Shown piece after piece: positions 7,149 through 16,537 of a DNA stretch of 64,000 nt (position 1 is the first letter of the stretch; every line of letters starts with the position of its first letter). Source of the DNA: Hymenobacter terricola (GTDB taxonomy: Bacteria > Bacteroidota > Bacteroidia > Cytophagales > Hymenobacteraceae); NCBI RefSeq assembly GCF_017921975.2, contig NZ_JAGEMO020000018.1:176407-240406 (forward strand), written 5' to 3'. Below the pieces are notes generated by a model, which was not told where the DNA came from, did no database searches, and saw only the letters and a list, made by a program, of their open reading frames with translations. The position numbers and the translations under genes are program-made.

Positions 7149-10100
7149 GTGCGTCGTTTCTTCTCCATTTTGCTAAAAGTGCTGCTGGGCCTCGGGCTGG
7201 TGCTGGTGCTGGTGGTGGTGGGGGCGCTGGGGGCGCTGCGGGTGCCCAGCGTGCAAACGCGCCTGGCCCACGAGGCGGCCGATGTGCTCACGCAAAAACT
7301 TGGGCAGCAGGTCACTATCGGGCGGGTGGACGTGCGGCCGTTTTCGCGGGTGCTGCTTGATGGGGTGCGGGTGCAGGACCGGCGCGGCGGCGAGCTGTTC
7401 AGCATTGGGCGGGCCGATGCCGACATTTCGCTGTTTTCGGTGTTTGACCCGCGGCACCTGCACATTGCCACCCTCACGCTGAATGAGCCGCGCTTCGAGC
7501 TAAAAAACCTGCCCGGCCAGCCCGATTCGACCACGTTCAGCCAGTTTATGCGGGCCATAAAGCGGCTGATGGGGCCTTCGGACACCACCAAATCGGCTCC
7601 GTTCGATTTCAAAATCGCCGACATTGCCCTCCGCAACGGCCACTTCGCCATTGAGAAGGCCGACAAGCCGCACGCCAAAACCTACGGACAAAGCATTGAC
7701 TACGACCACCTTTTAGTCGACAGCATTTACGCCGACATCTCCAAAGTGCACTTGGGCGACACGCTGGGCCTGCGCATCAGCCACCTGCACGCCGTGGAAA
7801 CGCCTTCGCAGACGCAGCTGCGCGAAATCACGGCCGACATGAAGTACGGGCCGCACTTCTGGGAGTTTAAGGATTTGAGCCTGCGCGTGGGCCGCAGCCA
7901 AATCAAAGATTACGTGCGGTTTGAGTTCCGGGTGTTCGGCAATTTCTCGGACTACAACGACTCGATGAAGACCATTGCGCACCTGCGCAACTCGAAGGTG
8001 TATTCGGACGACATCGCCAAATTCGCCCCGCAGCTGGCCACCATGCACGAATCGGTGGCCATTTCGGGTGATGCATCGGGTTATGTACGTGATTTTAAGG
8101 TAAATAACCTGGACGTGCGCTACGGGCAGGGCACGCACATCGTGGCCAAACGGGCCCACGCCGACAACCTGCCCAACTACAAGGAAAGCTTCATCGACCT
8201 GCGCCTGCTGCCTTCGGTGGTGATGACCAGCGACTTGAAGAAGTGGCTGCCGGCCTCGGCCAACAAAATTGTGCAGCGCCTGGGCACCGTGAAATTGCAA
8301 GGCCAGATGCTGGGTTTTTATAATGACTTCGTGGCCAATGCCTCGTTCGACACCGCGCTCGGCTTTGTGGCGACGGACGTCAACCTCAAGACCAAAACCG
8401 ACCTCACGCACGCCACCTATGAGGGCACGGTGCGCTCGAATGCCTTTCAGCTGGGCAAGTTTCTGGGCGATGAATCGGTGATTCGGGACGTGACGATGAA
8501 CGGCCACGTGGCCGGCGTGGGGTTCCTGCCGCCGTTTGCGCGCGGAAAGGCTACCGCTACGGTGCCGAGCATCTGGCTGAATGGCTACCGCTACCACAAC
8601 ATCGCGCTCAATGGCGACTTTCACCAGCAGGCGTTTAGCGGCCACCTCAGCGTGAACGACCCGGCCGTGCGCCTCGTGGCCGATGGCCATGTAGACCTGG
8701 ACCGGGAGCACCAGGACGTTGACATTCAAACCAAAATTGAAAAGGCCGACCTGCGCGCCCTGGGCCTGATGAGCCAGCCGCTGACCGTGGCCACCACGGC
8801 CGACGTGAAATTTAAAGGCGTACAGCTCGACTCGCTCATTGGCCATGCCTCCCTGCGGCACTCCCGCTTCACGCTGGCCGGCCGCAAGCTGGCCCTCGAC
8901 ACGCTGGACGTGGTGAGCACGCGCAACAGCCGCAACCAGCGCCGCGTCACGCTGCGCTCGGAGGCCGTGAATGCCAGCCTGGCCGGCGCTTTCAATACCT
9001 CCGATGTGGTGCGTGACGTGCAGACGCTCATCACCGAGTACCGGCTCAACTTTGAAAGCAACGCCACGGCCACGGCCAACTATTACCGGCGCAAGCAACA
9101 ACGGACGCTGCCGGTCTATCAGGTTGATTTGCTGTTGAATTTGAAAAAGCCGAACCCGTTGCTGAAGCTTTTTATGCCCGACCTGGAGGTGGCGAATAAC
9201 AGCCGCATCGACGGGTCTTTCCGCAACGGCGCCACCTCGATTCTCCAGCTGGGCGGGCACTTGGACAGCCTGCGCTACGGCCCGGTGCAAACGGTGAACG
9301 ACGATTTTGACTTCCTCACCTCGAAGCTGCCGTACAAGGCCGACATCCTGGCCCAGGCCAGCGTGACGAGCGACCGGCAAGTGCTGCCCACGCTGGGCCG
9401 CACCGAAAAGTTTATTCTGGAAGGCGTGTGGGACCAGCAGCGCATCAACTTCTCGACCTCGCTGGCCCAAACGGGCACCACCAATAAGGCCACCATCAAC
9501 GGTTCGCTGGGCTTTTTGCCACGCGCGGTGGAGGTGGTGTTTCGTCAGTCGGGCCTGCACCTGCTGGACAAGGACTGGACCATCGCGGCCGATAACTCGG
9601 TGACAATTTCGGATTATGGGCGCGAGTTTGATATTAAAAACCTGGCCGTTAGCAACGGCGTGCAGTTCGTGGGCGCGCAGGGCTTCATCTCACCCAATGC
9701 CGGCAAGCCACCCCTGCAATTACAAGTAAAGGACTTCCAACTGGCCACGCTAAACACCCTGACCGGGCAACGGCTGGCCGGCCGCGTGAACGCCCAGGGC
9801 ACCGTGAGCGGCGTGTACGGCCCGCTCACCATCAACAGCACGCTGGGCGTGGATTCGTTGAGCTACGACGGCACCCTCATTGGGCAAGTGGCAGGGCGCG
9901 GCGACTGGGACAACGCCGCCAGCAAGCTGCGTGTGAACCTGGACGTGGCCCGCGACCACCAATCGGTGCTGACGGTGCTGGGCGACATCGCCCCGAAGGA
10001 CCCGACCAACCAATTCAACCTCACGGGCACACTCAACGACGCGCCCATTGTGCTGGCCCAGCCGTTTTTGGGCTCCTTGTTCAAGAACCTGGGCGGCACC

Positions 10101-11756
10101 GGCCGGGGCGAGCTGCGGCTCACGGGCTTGTTTGGGGCACCCAATCTTATTGGCGCGGTGGACGTGAGCAACGGCCGGCTCACCTTCGGCTATCTGGGCA
10201 CCACTTACACCTTTGCCGACCGTATCAGCTTCACCAATACCAGCATTGCGTTTCATAATATCAAGCTGCGTGATGTGCTGGGCAACACCGGCACCGTGGA
10301 CGGCATCGTGCGCCACCACGGCTTCAAAGACATGAGCCTGGAGATTGCGGCCAGCTTCCGCAAAATGCAGGTGCTCAACACCATACGCAAAGACAACGAC
10401 CTTTATTTCGGCACGGCCTACGCCACCGGCACGGCCCGCGTGACCGGCCCAACCGATGACCTGAACATCACGGTGCGGGCCAGCAGCGAGGCGGGCACTC
10501 GCCTGTCGCTGCCGCTCGACAACGCCGCGCACGCCCAGAAAGCCGGCTATATCAAGTTCGTGAACAACAACCCGGTGGGCGACACCGTCATCACGAAAAA
10601 GGCCGTGGCCATCGCGGCGCAGGACAAAGTTGACCTCTCCGGCATCACGCTTAACATGAACCTGACCGTGACGCCGGATGCCTACCTGGAAATCCTGCTC
10701 GACGAAAGCACCGGCGATGTCATTCGCGGCTCGGCGGCCGGGCAGCTGCGCATGGCCATCGACACGCGGGGCGAATTCAATATGTTTGGGCAAGTGGAAA
10801 TCGTGCGCGGGGCGTATAACTTCACCCTGCAAGGCCTGGTGAACAAGGAATTTGTGGTACGGCCCGGCGGCATCATTTCCTGGAACGGCGACCCGCTGGC
10901 CGGCGAAATGAACGTGACGGCCACCTACACCCAGCGCACCTCGCTGGCGCCGGTGCTGGGCACGGGCTCGACCGGGGCGGCGGCCGTGGTGCCCGTCACG
11001 GCCGTGATGACTTTGACCGGGCCGCTGCTGCTGCCCGCCATCCGGCTGGGGCTGGAATTCAACGACGCGCCGGGCACGCTGCAGGGCGATTTGGCGGCGT
11101 TTACGGCTTCACTGCGCAACGACGAGCAGGAGCTGAACCGCCAGGTATTCAGCCTGCTGGTGTTTAAGCAGCTGTCGCCGCCGGGCTCTTTTGGCAACAC
11201 CATTTCGCTGCGCGGCCAGGACAATACGGTGCAAAACAGCCTGGGCCAGATTCTGAGCACGCAGCTGGGCCTGCTCACTTCGCAAATCGACCAGAACCTG
11301 GAAATCGATTTCAACATCAACGGCCTCACGGCCGAGCAGTTGCAGGCCCTACAGGTGCGTCTGAGCTACTCTTTCCTGAACGGCCGCCTGCGCGTGACGC
11401 GGGAAGGCGGTTTCACCAGCAATGCCAACCTGGTGAACGCCCCCGGGGGCTCGCTGCCCGTGGGCACGGGCAACACCGCCGGCCAGGCCTCGCTGCTCGG
11501 CGACCTGAGCCTGGAATACTACCTGCGGCCCGACGGCAAGTTCCGCACCAAGCTGCGCTACGAAACCACCCCGCGCGACCTGGAAACCATCAACCAGCCC
11601 CGGGCCGGCCTTTCGCTGCTGCACACCGAGCAGTTCAACTCGTTCGGCGAGCTGTTCAGCCGCAAAAACCCCGGCAAGAAGGAGCGCAACACCCAAAAAG
11701 CCCGCCAGGGCAAGGAAGTGCTGACCGTGGACGAAGACCCGCGCTCGAATCTGTAA
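7149..11756 (+). CDS. tamB: Translocation/assembly module TamB (AsmA-like lipid-transport protein)
   Basis: A 1535-residue protein with an N-terminal signal anchor (about residues 5-28, FSILLKVLLGLGLVLVLVVV), then AsmA-like N-terminal sequence (VTIGRVDVRPFSRVLLDGVRVQD), a very long repetitive beta-strand region, and the conserved C-terminal TamB/DUF490 domain in the last ~400 residues (GRLTFGYLGTTYTFADRISF; QVEIVRGAYNFTLQGLVNKEF). It is anchored in the inner membrane and spans the periplasm as a beta-taco. Roles in outer-membrane protein assembly with a BamA-family partner and in phospholipid transport are known for the family. It is larger than proteobacterial TamB (~1260) but normal for Bacteroidota. 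A short basic tail ends the protein. Confidence 0.93.
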   Translation: MRRFFSILLKVLLGLGLVLVLVVVGALGALRVPSVQTRLAHEAADVLTQKLGQQVTIGRVDVRPFSRVLLDGVRVQDRRGGELFSIGRADADISLFSVFDPRHLHIATLTLNEPRFELKNLPGQPDSTTFSQFMRAIKRLMGPSDTTKSAPFDFKIADIALRNGHFAIEKADKPHAKTYGQSIDYDHLLVDSIYADISKVHLGDTLGLRISHLHAVETPSQTQLREITADMKYGPHFWEFKDLSLRVGRSQIKDYVRFEFRVFGNFSDYNDSMKTIAHLRNSKVYSDDIAKFAPQLATMHESVAISGDASGYVRDFKVNNLDVRYGQGTHIVAKRAHADNLPNYKESFIDLRLLPSVVMTSDLKKWLPASANKIVQRLGTVKLQGQMLGFYNDFVANASFDTALGFVATDVNLKTKTDLTHATYEGTVRSNAFQLGKFLGDESVIRDVTMNGHVAGVGFLPPFARGKATATVPSIWLNGYRYHNIALNGDFHQQAFSGHLSVNDPAVRLVADGHVDLDREHQDVDIQTKIEKADLRALGLMSQPLTVATTADVKFKGVQLDSLIGHASLRHSRFTLAGRKLALDTLDVVSTRNSRNQRRVTLRSEAVNASLAGAFNTSDVVRDVQTLITEYRLNFESNATATANYYRRKQQRTLPVYQVDLLLNLKKPNPLLKLFMPDLEVANNSRIDGSFRNGATSILQLGGHLDSLRYGPVQTVNDDFDFLTSKLPYKADILAQASVTSDRQVLPTLGRTEKFILEGVWDQQRINFSTSLAQTGTTNKATINGSLGFLPRAVEVVFRQSGLHLLDKDWTIAADNSVTISDYGREFDIKNLAVSNGVQFVGAQGFISPNAGKPPLQLQVKDFQLATLNTLTGQRLAGRVNAQGTVSGVYGPLTINSTLGVDSLSYDGTLIGQVAGRGDWDNAASKLRVNLDVARDHQSVLTVLGDIAPKDPTNQFNLTGTLNDAPIVLAQPFLGSLFKNLGGTGRGELRLTGLFGAPNLIGAVDVSNGRLTFGYLGTTYTFADRISFTNTSIAFHNIKLRDVLGNTGTVDGIVRHHGFKDMSLEIAASFRKMQVLNTIRKDNDLYFGTAYATGTARVTGPTDDLNITVRASSEAGTRLSLPLDNAAHAQKAGYIKFVNNNPVGDTVITKKAVAIAAQDKVDLSGITLNMNLTVTPDAYLEILLDESTGDVIRGSAAGQLRMAIDTRGEFNMFGQVEIVRGAYNFTLQGLVNKEFVVRPGGIISWNGDPLAGEMNVTATYTQRTSLAPVLGTGSTGAAAVVPVTAVMTLTGPLLLPAIRLGLEFNDAPGTLQGDLAAFTASLRNDEQELNRQVFSLLVFKQLSPPGSFGNTISLRGQDNTVQNSLGQILSTQLGLLTSQIDQNLEIDFNINGLTAEQLQALQVRLSYSFLNGRLRVTREGGFTSNANLVNAPGGSLPVGTGNTAGQASLLGDLSLEYYLRPDGKFRTKLRYETTPRDLETINQPRAGLSLLHTEQFNSFGELFSRKNPGKKERNTQKARQGKEVLTVDEDPRSNL

Positions 11757-11783
11757 GTGTGGGTAGGTGGTGTCAATAGGAAC

Positions 11784-11879
11784 ATCAGGCTGAGCCTGTC
11801 GAAGCATCTGTACCGCAGTACTAATTCAATCACATGAGTTAGTGGCGCGGTAGAGATGCTCCGGCAAGCTCAGCATGAC
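11784..11879. repeat. Palindromic intergenic element (GCTGAGC...GAAGCATCT type)
   Basis: The arm at 11784-11816 (GGCTGAGCCTGTCGAAGCAT and following) is an imperfect reverse complement of 11847-11879 (GAGATGCTCCGGCAAGCTCA and following), with a ~30-base spacer. A related half-copy lies at 34061-34110. Position between tamB and ftsX and the arm structure suggest a REP/MITE-like family; an apparent upstream extension of the ftsX frame is encoded by it. Confidence 0.6.
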
Positions 11880-11903
11880 ATTCTTTTTACTTATCCCTTC
11901 CGT

Positions 11904-11911
11904 TACCTTTG
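11904..11911 (+). promoter_or_regulatory. -7 box of ftsX
   Basis: TACCTTTG, an exact consensus match, ends only 7 bases before the ATG at 11919. The transcript would be leaderless or nearly so, which excludes the upstream frame extension as coding. Confidence 0.6.
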
Positions 11912-11918
11912 CCTCAAT

Positions 11919-12818
11919 ATGGCCGACCCCACCACCTCACATACGCGCAAGAAAAAGCTCGGCTCCTACCCTACTTTGCTCGTGGTGTTCAGCATTACGC
12001 TGGCCTTGGTGGTGATTGGTTTGTTCGGCCTGCTGCTTATCCACGCCCAGAAACTCTCGGAAGTGGTGCGCGAAAACCTGGAAGTGCAGGTGTACCTCGA
12101 CCGCAACCTGCCCGAAACCGAGCTGCTGCGCCTGCAGCAGGACCTGGGCCAGCAGCCTTTCGTGGCCGAGCGCGGCGGCAAGCCCCAAATCAAGTTCGTG
12201 AGCAAGGAAGAAGGTGCCCGCCAGCTGCTGCAAAGCACCGGTGAGGACTTCCGCCAGTTCCTCGGCGACAACCCGCTACGCGATGCCTACGTGCTCAAAA
12301 TCAAGCCCGAGTACACCGACACCGTGCACCTGCACCAGCTCCAGCGGAGCGTGGCGGCCCAGCGCGGCGTGTTTGAGGTGCAGTACCCGCAGGACCTGTT
12401 TGCGAGCATCAACAACAACCTGACGCGGGTGAGCCTGGTGCTGCTGGGCTTTGCGGCGGTGCTGGTGCTGGTGGTGGTCATTCTGATTAACAATACGATT
12501 AAGCTGGCGCTGTTTTCGCAGCGTTTTCTCATCCGCTCCATGCAACTGGTGGGCGCGACGCGGCTCTTTATCCAGCAGCCATTTTTGCGGCGGGCTACGT
12601 GGCAGGGCCTGGCCAGCGGCGTGCTGGCGGCGCTTATTCTCATTGCCCTGCTGCAATACGCCTACCTCGAAGTGAGCGAGCTGCGCATGCTGCGCGACGA
12701 CTTCCGCCTGGGCCTGCTCCTGCTGGCCGTGGTGGGCCTGGGCGTGGTAATCGGCTTTTTCAGCTCGGCCCGCGCTGTGCACAAGTACCTTCAAATGTCG
12801 CTCGACGACCTGTATTAA
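11919..12818 (+). CDS. ftsX: Cell division protein FtsX (permease-like)
   Basis: A 299-residue protein with the FtsX layout: a basic cytoplasmic start (HTRKKKLGSYP), TM1 at about 20-45, an extracytoplasmic loop with the conserved VQVYLDRNLPETELLRLQQ and YVLKIKPEYTDT segments, then three TMs (VSLVLLGFAAVLVLVVVILI, GLASGVLAALILIALLQ, LGLLLLAVVGLGVVIGFF) with the SMQLVGATRLFIQQPF coupling helix. With FtsE it transmits ATP hydrolysis to periplasmic cell-wall hydrolases during division. ftsE is not in the window. Followed by DUF3098, uppP, truB and ribF, the conserved Bacteroidota order. Confidence 0.93.
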   Translation: MADPTTSHTRKKKLGSYPTLLVVFSITLALVVIGLFGLLLIHAQKLSEVVRENLEVQVYLDRNLPETELLRLQQDLGQQPFVAERGGKPQIKFVSKEEGARQLLQSTGEDFRQFLGDNPLRDAYVLKIKPEYTDTVHLHQLQRSVAAQRGVFEVQYPQDLFASINNNLTRVSLVLLGFAAVLVLVVVILINNTIKLALFSQRFLIRSMQLVGATRLFIQQPFLRRATWQGLASGVLAALILIALLQYAYLEVSELRMLRDDFRLGLLLLAVVGLGVVIGFFSSARAVHKYLQMSLDDLY

Positions 12819-12828
12819 TTTTTAATTG

Positions 12829-12899
12829 TTGGTTGTCAGGTATTCATTCCCGGCGCTGGTTAGACCTAACAACGAACAACTGACAACTGACAACTAATT
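12829..12899. repeat. TTGTCAG/CTGACAAC inverted repeat between ftsX and the DUF3098 gene
   Basis: TTAATTGTTGGTTGTCAG on the left and two tandem CTGACAACTGACAACTAATT-like units on the right form an imperfect inverted repeat that reaches the start codon at 12900. Same family as 5783, 29211 and 39952. Confidence 0.55.
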
Positions 12900-13220
12900 A
12901 TGACTCCCAAACCCGTTTTTCACTTTGCCTTTGGCCCGCGCAACTACCGCCTGATGTGGTTGGGGCTGGCTCTGCTAGCCGTCGGTTTCATCACCATGAT
13001 GTTCGGCGATAAGGAGAACTACGGCGAAGATTTCGTCGGCATCACGCTGGGGCCGCTGCTGCTCATTGCCGGGTTCGGGGTTGAATTTGCCGCCATCATG
13101 GTGCGCGACCAAACGCTGGCCGTGCCAACGAGCGCCCCCCTGGCCGCCCCCAATTTCACCGCTGAAACCGTGGCCGCGGCCAACGCGCCGGTGGCCGCCC
13201 CCGCTTACAAGCGCCTGTAA
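12900..13220 (+). CDS. DUF3098 family membrane protein
   Basis: A 106-residue protein with two transmembrane helices (about 18-36, LMWLGLALLAVGFITMMF, and 49-67, GITLGPLLLIAGFGVEFAAI), then an Ala/Pro-rich cytoplasmic or periplasmic tail. The FHFAFGPRNYRLMWLGLALLAVGF block and its place between ftsX and uppP identify DUF3098, a Bacteroidota family of unknown function. Genomic linkage suggests a link to division or lipid-carrier recycling, but this is only context. Confidence 0.85.
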   Translation: MTPKPVFHFAFGPRNYRLMWLGLALLAVGFITMMFGDKENYGEDFVGITLGPLLLIAGFGVEFAAIMVRDQTLAVPTSAPLAAPNFTAETVAAANAPVAAPAYKRL

Positions 13221-13235
13221 TTCCTGTTTCTGATT

Positions 13236-14066
13236 ATGACGTATTGGCACGCGCTGCTCCTCGCCATCGTGGAGGGCATCACCGAGTTTTTGCCCGTTTC
13301 CAGCACCGGGCACATGATTATTGCCTCGGCCCTGTTCGGCATTCCGGCCACGCCGTTTTTCAAATTATACCTCGTCGTCATTCAGCTGGGGGCCATTTTA
13401 TCGGTACTGGTGGTGTACTGGCGGCGCTTTTTCCAAAGCATCGACTTCTATTTGAAGCTGCTGGTGGCCTTCTTGCCCATCGTGCTGGTGGGCCTGCTGC
13501 TCAAAAAGCACATCGATGCGCTGCTCGAATCCGTCACGACGGTGGCGGTCATGCTCGTTGTCGGTGGCGTGGTGCTGCTGTTTATTGACCGCTGGTTTCC
13601 GCAGGAAGACTCGCAGGAAGGCGGCCACCCCGTCACCAATCCCAGCTTCAAAGAAGCGCTGATTATCGGCCTGTTCCAGTGTCTGGCAGTGGTGCCGGGC
13701 ACGAGCCGCTCGGCGGCCACCATCATCGGCGGCCTCACCCAGAAGCTCACGCGCCGGGCAGCGGCGGAATTCGCCTTTTTTCTGGCCATGCCCACCATGG
13801 CAGCCGCAGCGGTGAAAGACGTGTACGACTACTACAAGGAAGCCAAAACCCACGGGGTGGACCTGGGTCATTTGTTTTCTGCCGAACAGGTGAAGCAGCT
13901 TGCGTTAGGCAACGTGGTGGCCTTTGTGGTGGCGCTGCTGGCCATCCGGCTGTTCGTGGGCTTCGTGGCGAAATACGGGTTCCGGGCCTTCGGCGTCTAT
14001 CGCATCATTGCGGGTGGTATCTTGTTGATTATGCTGGCGCTTAAACTTCCTTTGAACATCGTGTAA
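13236..14066 (+). CDS. uppP: Undecaprenyl-diphosphatase UppP/BacA
   Basis: A 276-residue polytopic membrane protein with both family motifs: [15 protein letters not shown] near residue 13 and [13 protein letters not shown] near residue 155. It removes one phosphate from undecaprenyl pyrophosphate at the periplasmic face, recycling the carrier for peptidoglycan and O-antigen synthesis, and gives bacitracin resistance when overexpressed. About eight hydrophobic segments are visible. Its stop codon overlaps the truB start by one base (TAATG), so the two are translationally coupled. Confidence 0.96.
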   Translation: MTYWHALLLAIVEGITEFLPVSSTGHMIIASALFGIPATPFFKLYLVVIQLGAILSVLVVYWRRFFQSIDFYLKLLVAFLPIVLVGLLLKKHIDALLESVTTVAVMLVVGGVVLLFIDRWFPQEDSQEGGHPVTNPSFKEALIIGLFQCLAVVPGTSRSAATIIGGLTQKLTRRAAAEFAFFLAMPTMAAAAVKDVYDYYKEAKTHGVDLGHLFSAEQVKQLALGNVVAFVVALLAIRLFVGFVAKYGFRAFGVYRIIAGGILLIMLALKLPLNIV

Positions 14067-14908
14067 TGACAAAAACTCTGGCCGATTTTGACTTTGAAGC
14101 GGGCGAAGTCCTGCTCCTCGAAAAGCCCCTGACGTGGACTTCGTTCGACGTGGTGCGCAAGGTAAAAAACGCGTTGCGCATCAAGAAAATCGGCCATGCT
14201 GGCACGCTCGACCCGTTGGCTACCGGCCTGCTCATTCTCTGCACCGGCCGGAAAACCAAGGAAATCGACCTGATTCAGGCCCAGGAAAAGGAGTACATCG
14301 GCACGTTCCGTCTCGGCGAAACCACGCCCAGCTTCGACCTGGAAACCGCCGTGGATTTGGTGCGCCCCTACGCCCACCTCACCGACGAGCAGATTACGGC
14401 CGCCACGGCCCAGTTCATCGGCCTCATTGAGCAAAAGCCGCCCCTGTTTTCGGCCGTAAAAATTGACGGCAAGCGCGCCTACGAACTGGCCCGCACCGGC
14501 CAGGAAGCCGACATCAAGTTCAAAACCGTGGAAATAAAAACCTTCGAGCTGACGCGCATCGCGCTGCCCGAAGTGGATTTCCGGGTAGTGTGCTCCAAGG
14601 GCACATACATCCGTAGCCTGGCCCGCGACCTGGGCGTGGCCCTGGGTTGCGGCGCCCACCTCACGCGCCTGGTGCGCACCCGCATCGGCGAGTTTCGGGT
14701 GGAGGACGCGTTTTCGCTCGAAGCCATTGAGGCCCTGCGGCCGGGCCGGCCCGACGGTGCCGGCCCGGCCCGGCCCGAGCGCCCGCGCACCGCGCCCAAC
14801 CGCGCCGGCCTGCAGTATTTTGCCGCCCTCCAGGCCGATGCTTTGGCCGCGAAAGAACATCAGGCGCCCGATGCGGCGGCCCCAGCCCCCAAGCACCAGC
14901 CGGAATAA
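14066..14908 (+). CDS. truB: tRNA pseudouridine(55) synthase TruB
   Basis: A 280-residue protein. The catalytic motif KKIGHAGTLDPLATGLL carries the nucleophilic Asp near residue 52; the EKEYIGTFRLGETTPSFDLE, QKPPLFSAVKIDGKRAYELAR and CSKGTYIRSLARDLG blocks are all present. It makes pseudouridine 55 in the T-loop of tRNAs. The C-terminal ~45 residues (RPGRPDGAGPARPERPRTAP and on) are Pro/Arg/Ala-rich, low-complexity and beyond the PUA-like region; they look like a lineage-specific disordered tail. Confidence 0.95.
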   Translation: MTKTLADFDFEAGEVLLLEKPLTWTSFDVVRKVKNALRIKKIGHAGTLDPLATGLLILCTGRKTKEIDLIQAQEKEYIGTFRLGETTPSFDLETAVDLVRPYAHLTDEQITAATAQFIGLIEQKPPLFSAVKIDGKRAYELARTGQEADIKFKTVEIKTFELTRIALPEVDFRVVCSKGTYIRSLARDLGVALGCGAHLTRLVRTRIGEFRVEDAFSLEAIEALRPGRPDGAGPARPERPRTAPNRAGLQYFAALQADALAAKEHQAPDAAAPAPKHQPE

Positions 14909-14967
14909 ACCCCGCTCCGTTTCGCGGTGAATAAGCCTTTATGAGGTGTCGCGGCCACGGCCCACGG

Positions 14968-14997
14968 TTTGGGTAAGCCGAGCGCCCGCTACCTTCG
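14968..14997 (+). promoter_or_regulatory. ribF promoter
   Basis: TTTG at 14968-14971 and TACCTTCG at 14990-14997 are 18 bases apart, a good -33/-7 pair for Bacteroidota. The ribF ATG at 15039 follows 41 bases later, which rules out the in-frame upstream codon at 14946. Confidence 0.6.
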
Positions 14998-15038
14998 CGG
15001 CGTTTCCAGTTCCATTTTTCGCTTCCCCCCGGTGCCCC

Positions 15039-15992
15039 ATGCACGTCATCCGCGACCCGGCCCAGTTTCCGTTTCTGACCAATGCCGTTGTCACGAGTGG
15101 CACGTTTGATGGCGTCCACCTCGGGCACCAGCGCATTCTGGCGCGGCTGCGCGAGGTGGCGCGGGCCAGCGGTGGACCGGCGGTAGTCATCACCTACTGG
15201 CCGCACCCGCGACTGGTGCTGGGCCCGCCGCCCTCGCACCCCGAGCTGCTCGATTTGCAGCTGATTAACACCCTGGACGAGCGGATTGCCAAGCTGGCCG
15301 AATTCGGCGTGGACTACCTGCTCATCGTGCCCTTCACCCGGGAGTTTGCGCAGTGGACATCGGAAGAATACATCCAAAACCTGCTCTTGAAAACCGTGGG
15401 AGCCAGGCAATTGGTCATTGGCTACGACCACCGCTTCGGCAAAAACCGCGAAGGCGGCTTCGACTATTTAAGCCAGAATGCTGACCGCTACGGCCTGACG
15501 GTGGAAGAAATTCCGCGCGAGGACGTGGACGCCGTGGGCGTGAGCAGCACCCGCATCCGCCAGGCCCTGCGTGAGGGCGACATTGCCACCGCCAGCCGCT
15601 ACCTCGGCTACCACTACCCGCTCACAGGCCTGGTGGTGCACGGCCAGAAGCTGGGCCGCACGATAGGCTACCCCACCGCCAACCTCGCGGCCGTGGAGCC
15701 GCTGAAGCTGGTGCCCGCCCGGGGCATCTACGCGGTATGGGCCATCACGGCGGCCGGCACCCGGCACCAGGCCATGCTCAGTATTGGTGTGCGGCCCACG
15801 ATTGGGAATGATTTGGCGCAGACAATTGAGGTGAATCTGCTGGATTTCAGCGGCAACTTGTACGACCAATTGCTGACCCTGGAATTTGTGGCCTGGCTGC
15901 GGGCCGAAGAAAAATACGACGGCCTGGACGCGCTAACGGCTCAATTGGCGTTGGATGCCGAGAATACGCGGGCGGCGCTAGAAATCAGATAG
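15039..15992 (+). CDS. ribF: Bifunctional riboflavin kinase / FAD synthetase RibF
   Basis: A 317-residue protein starting MHVIRDPAQFPF. The N-terminal nucleotidyltransferase domain shows VTSGTFDGVHLGHQRIL and the YDHRFGKNREGGFDYL and GVSSTRIRQALREGDI segments; the C-terminal flavokinase domain shows GRTIGYPTANLA and MLSIGVRPTIGNDLAQTIEV. It phosphorylates riboflavin to FMN and adenylates FMN to FAD. No FMN riboswitch was seen in the short leader. Confidence 0.96.
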   Translation: MHVIRDPAQFPFLTNAVVTSGTFDGVHLGHQRILARLREVARASGGPAVVITYWPHPRLVLGPPPSHPELLDLQLINTLDERIAKLAEFGVDYLLIVPFTREFAQWTSEEYIQNLLLKTVGARQLVIGYDHRFGKNREGGFDYLSQNADRYGLTVEEIPREDVDAVGVSSTRIRQALREGDIATASRYLGYHYPLTGLVVHGQKLGRTIGYPTANLAAVEPLKLVPARGIYAVWAITAAGTRHQAMLSIGVRPTIGNDLAQTIEVNLLDFSGNLYDQLLTLEFVAWLRAEEKYDGLDALTAQLALDAENTRAALEIR

Positions 15993-16003
15993 TTGATTTA
16001 AAA

Positions 16004-16498
16004 ATGGACCCCAACCAGACCTTCAAAACCAAAACAGGATTCTGTCACATCATGCCCGACAGAATTGTGCTGACCCGCGACGGCATTGCGGGAAACATGG
16101 CCAAGGCCACTATTGGAAACACTATTTGGCGAGCCCTGACAATTTACACAATACTAGCGGCAGTGCTTTTTTATTTTGCCTTCGAGGCGTTCCAAAAAGG
16201 TCAGAAATCAGAAGCCATTTTCCCGGGAGCACTGGGCATTTTTCTGCTCTTCGGAATACTGAGAAGCCTAAATAACTCGGCCACGCCGGTCATTGAGCGC
16301 AACCGAATTCAAGCGGTCAACTTTATAAAGGGCATTAGGTGGGTGACCCGGTCGCGCTTTGAGGTGTTGTTTGCGGATGAGCGGGGCAACATCAAGAAAA
16401 GACTAATTATGTTGCCGGGTTCGTTGACGGGTGGAGCAAGCGAAACGGAGAAAGCCCTCGAACTGATGATGAAAGAGAAGCTCATTACCGCTCACTAA
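16004..16498 (+). CDS. Hypothetical membrane protein, 164 residues
   Basis: Not recognised. It has a soluble N-terminus (GFCHIMPDRIVLTRDGIAGNM), two transmembrane helices (about 45-62, LTIYTILAAVLFYFAFEA, and 73-88, FPGALGIFLLFGILRS), and a C-terminal region (IQAVNFIKGIRWVTRSRFEV) that resembles the PH-like fold often found after a membrane pair. The beta-rich start with a repeat of that pattern after the helices suggests a split PH-like domain, an inference only. Base composition is more AT-rich than its neighbours. Eleven bases separate it from ribF, so co-transcription is possible. Confidence 0.7.
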   Translation: MDPNQTFKTKTGFCHIMPDRIVLTRDGIAGNMAKATIGNTIWRALTIYTILAAVLFYFAFEAFQKGQKSEAIFPGALGIFLLFGILRSLNNSATPVIERNRIQAVNFIKGIRWVTRSRFEVLFADERGNIKKRLIMLPGSLTGGASETEKALELMMKEKLITAH

Positions 16499-16537
16499 TC
16501 GTTTTATTTCTTTTTATTTTATTCTAATCCTGAAATT

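Noticed and set aside
7713..9560. A 615-residue minus-strand open frame opposite tamB
   Set aside because: Same antisense effect; tamB is continuous through it and shows conserved domain structure.
15001..15038. FMN riboswitch before ribF
   Set aside because: The leader after the promoter is only about 40 bases, too short for the RFN element.
13236..15992. uppP-truB-ribF as an unusual operon
   Set aside because: This order with ftsX and DUF3098 is common in Bacteroidota and is expected.
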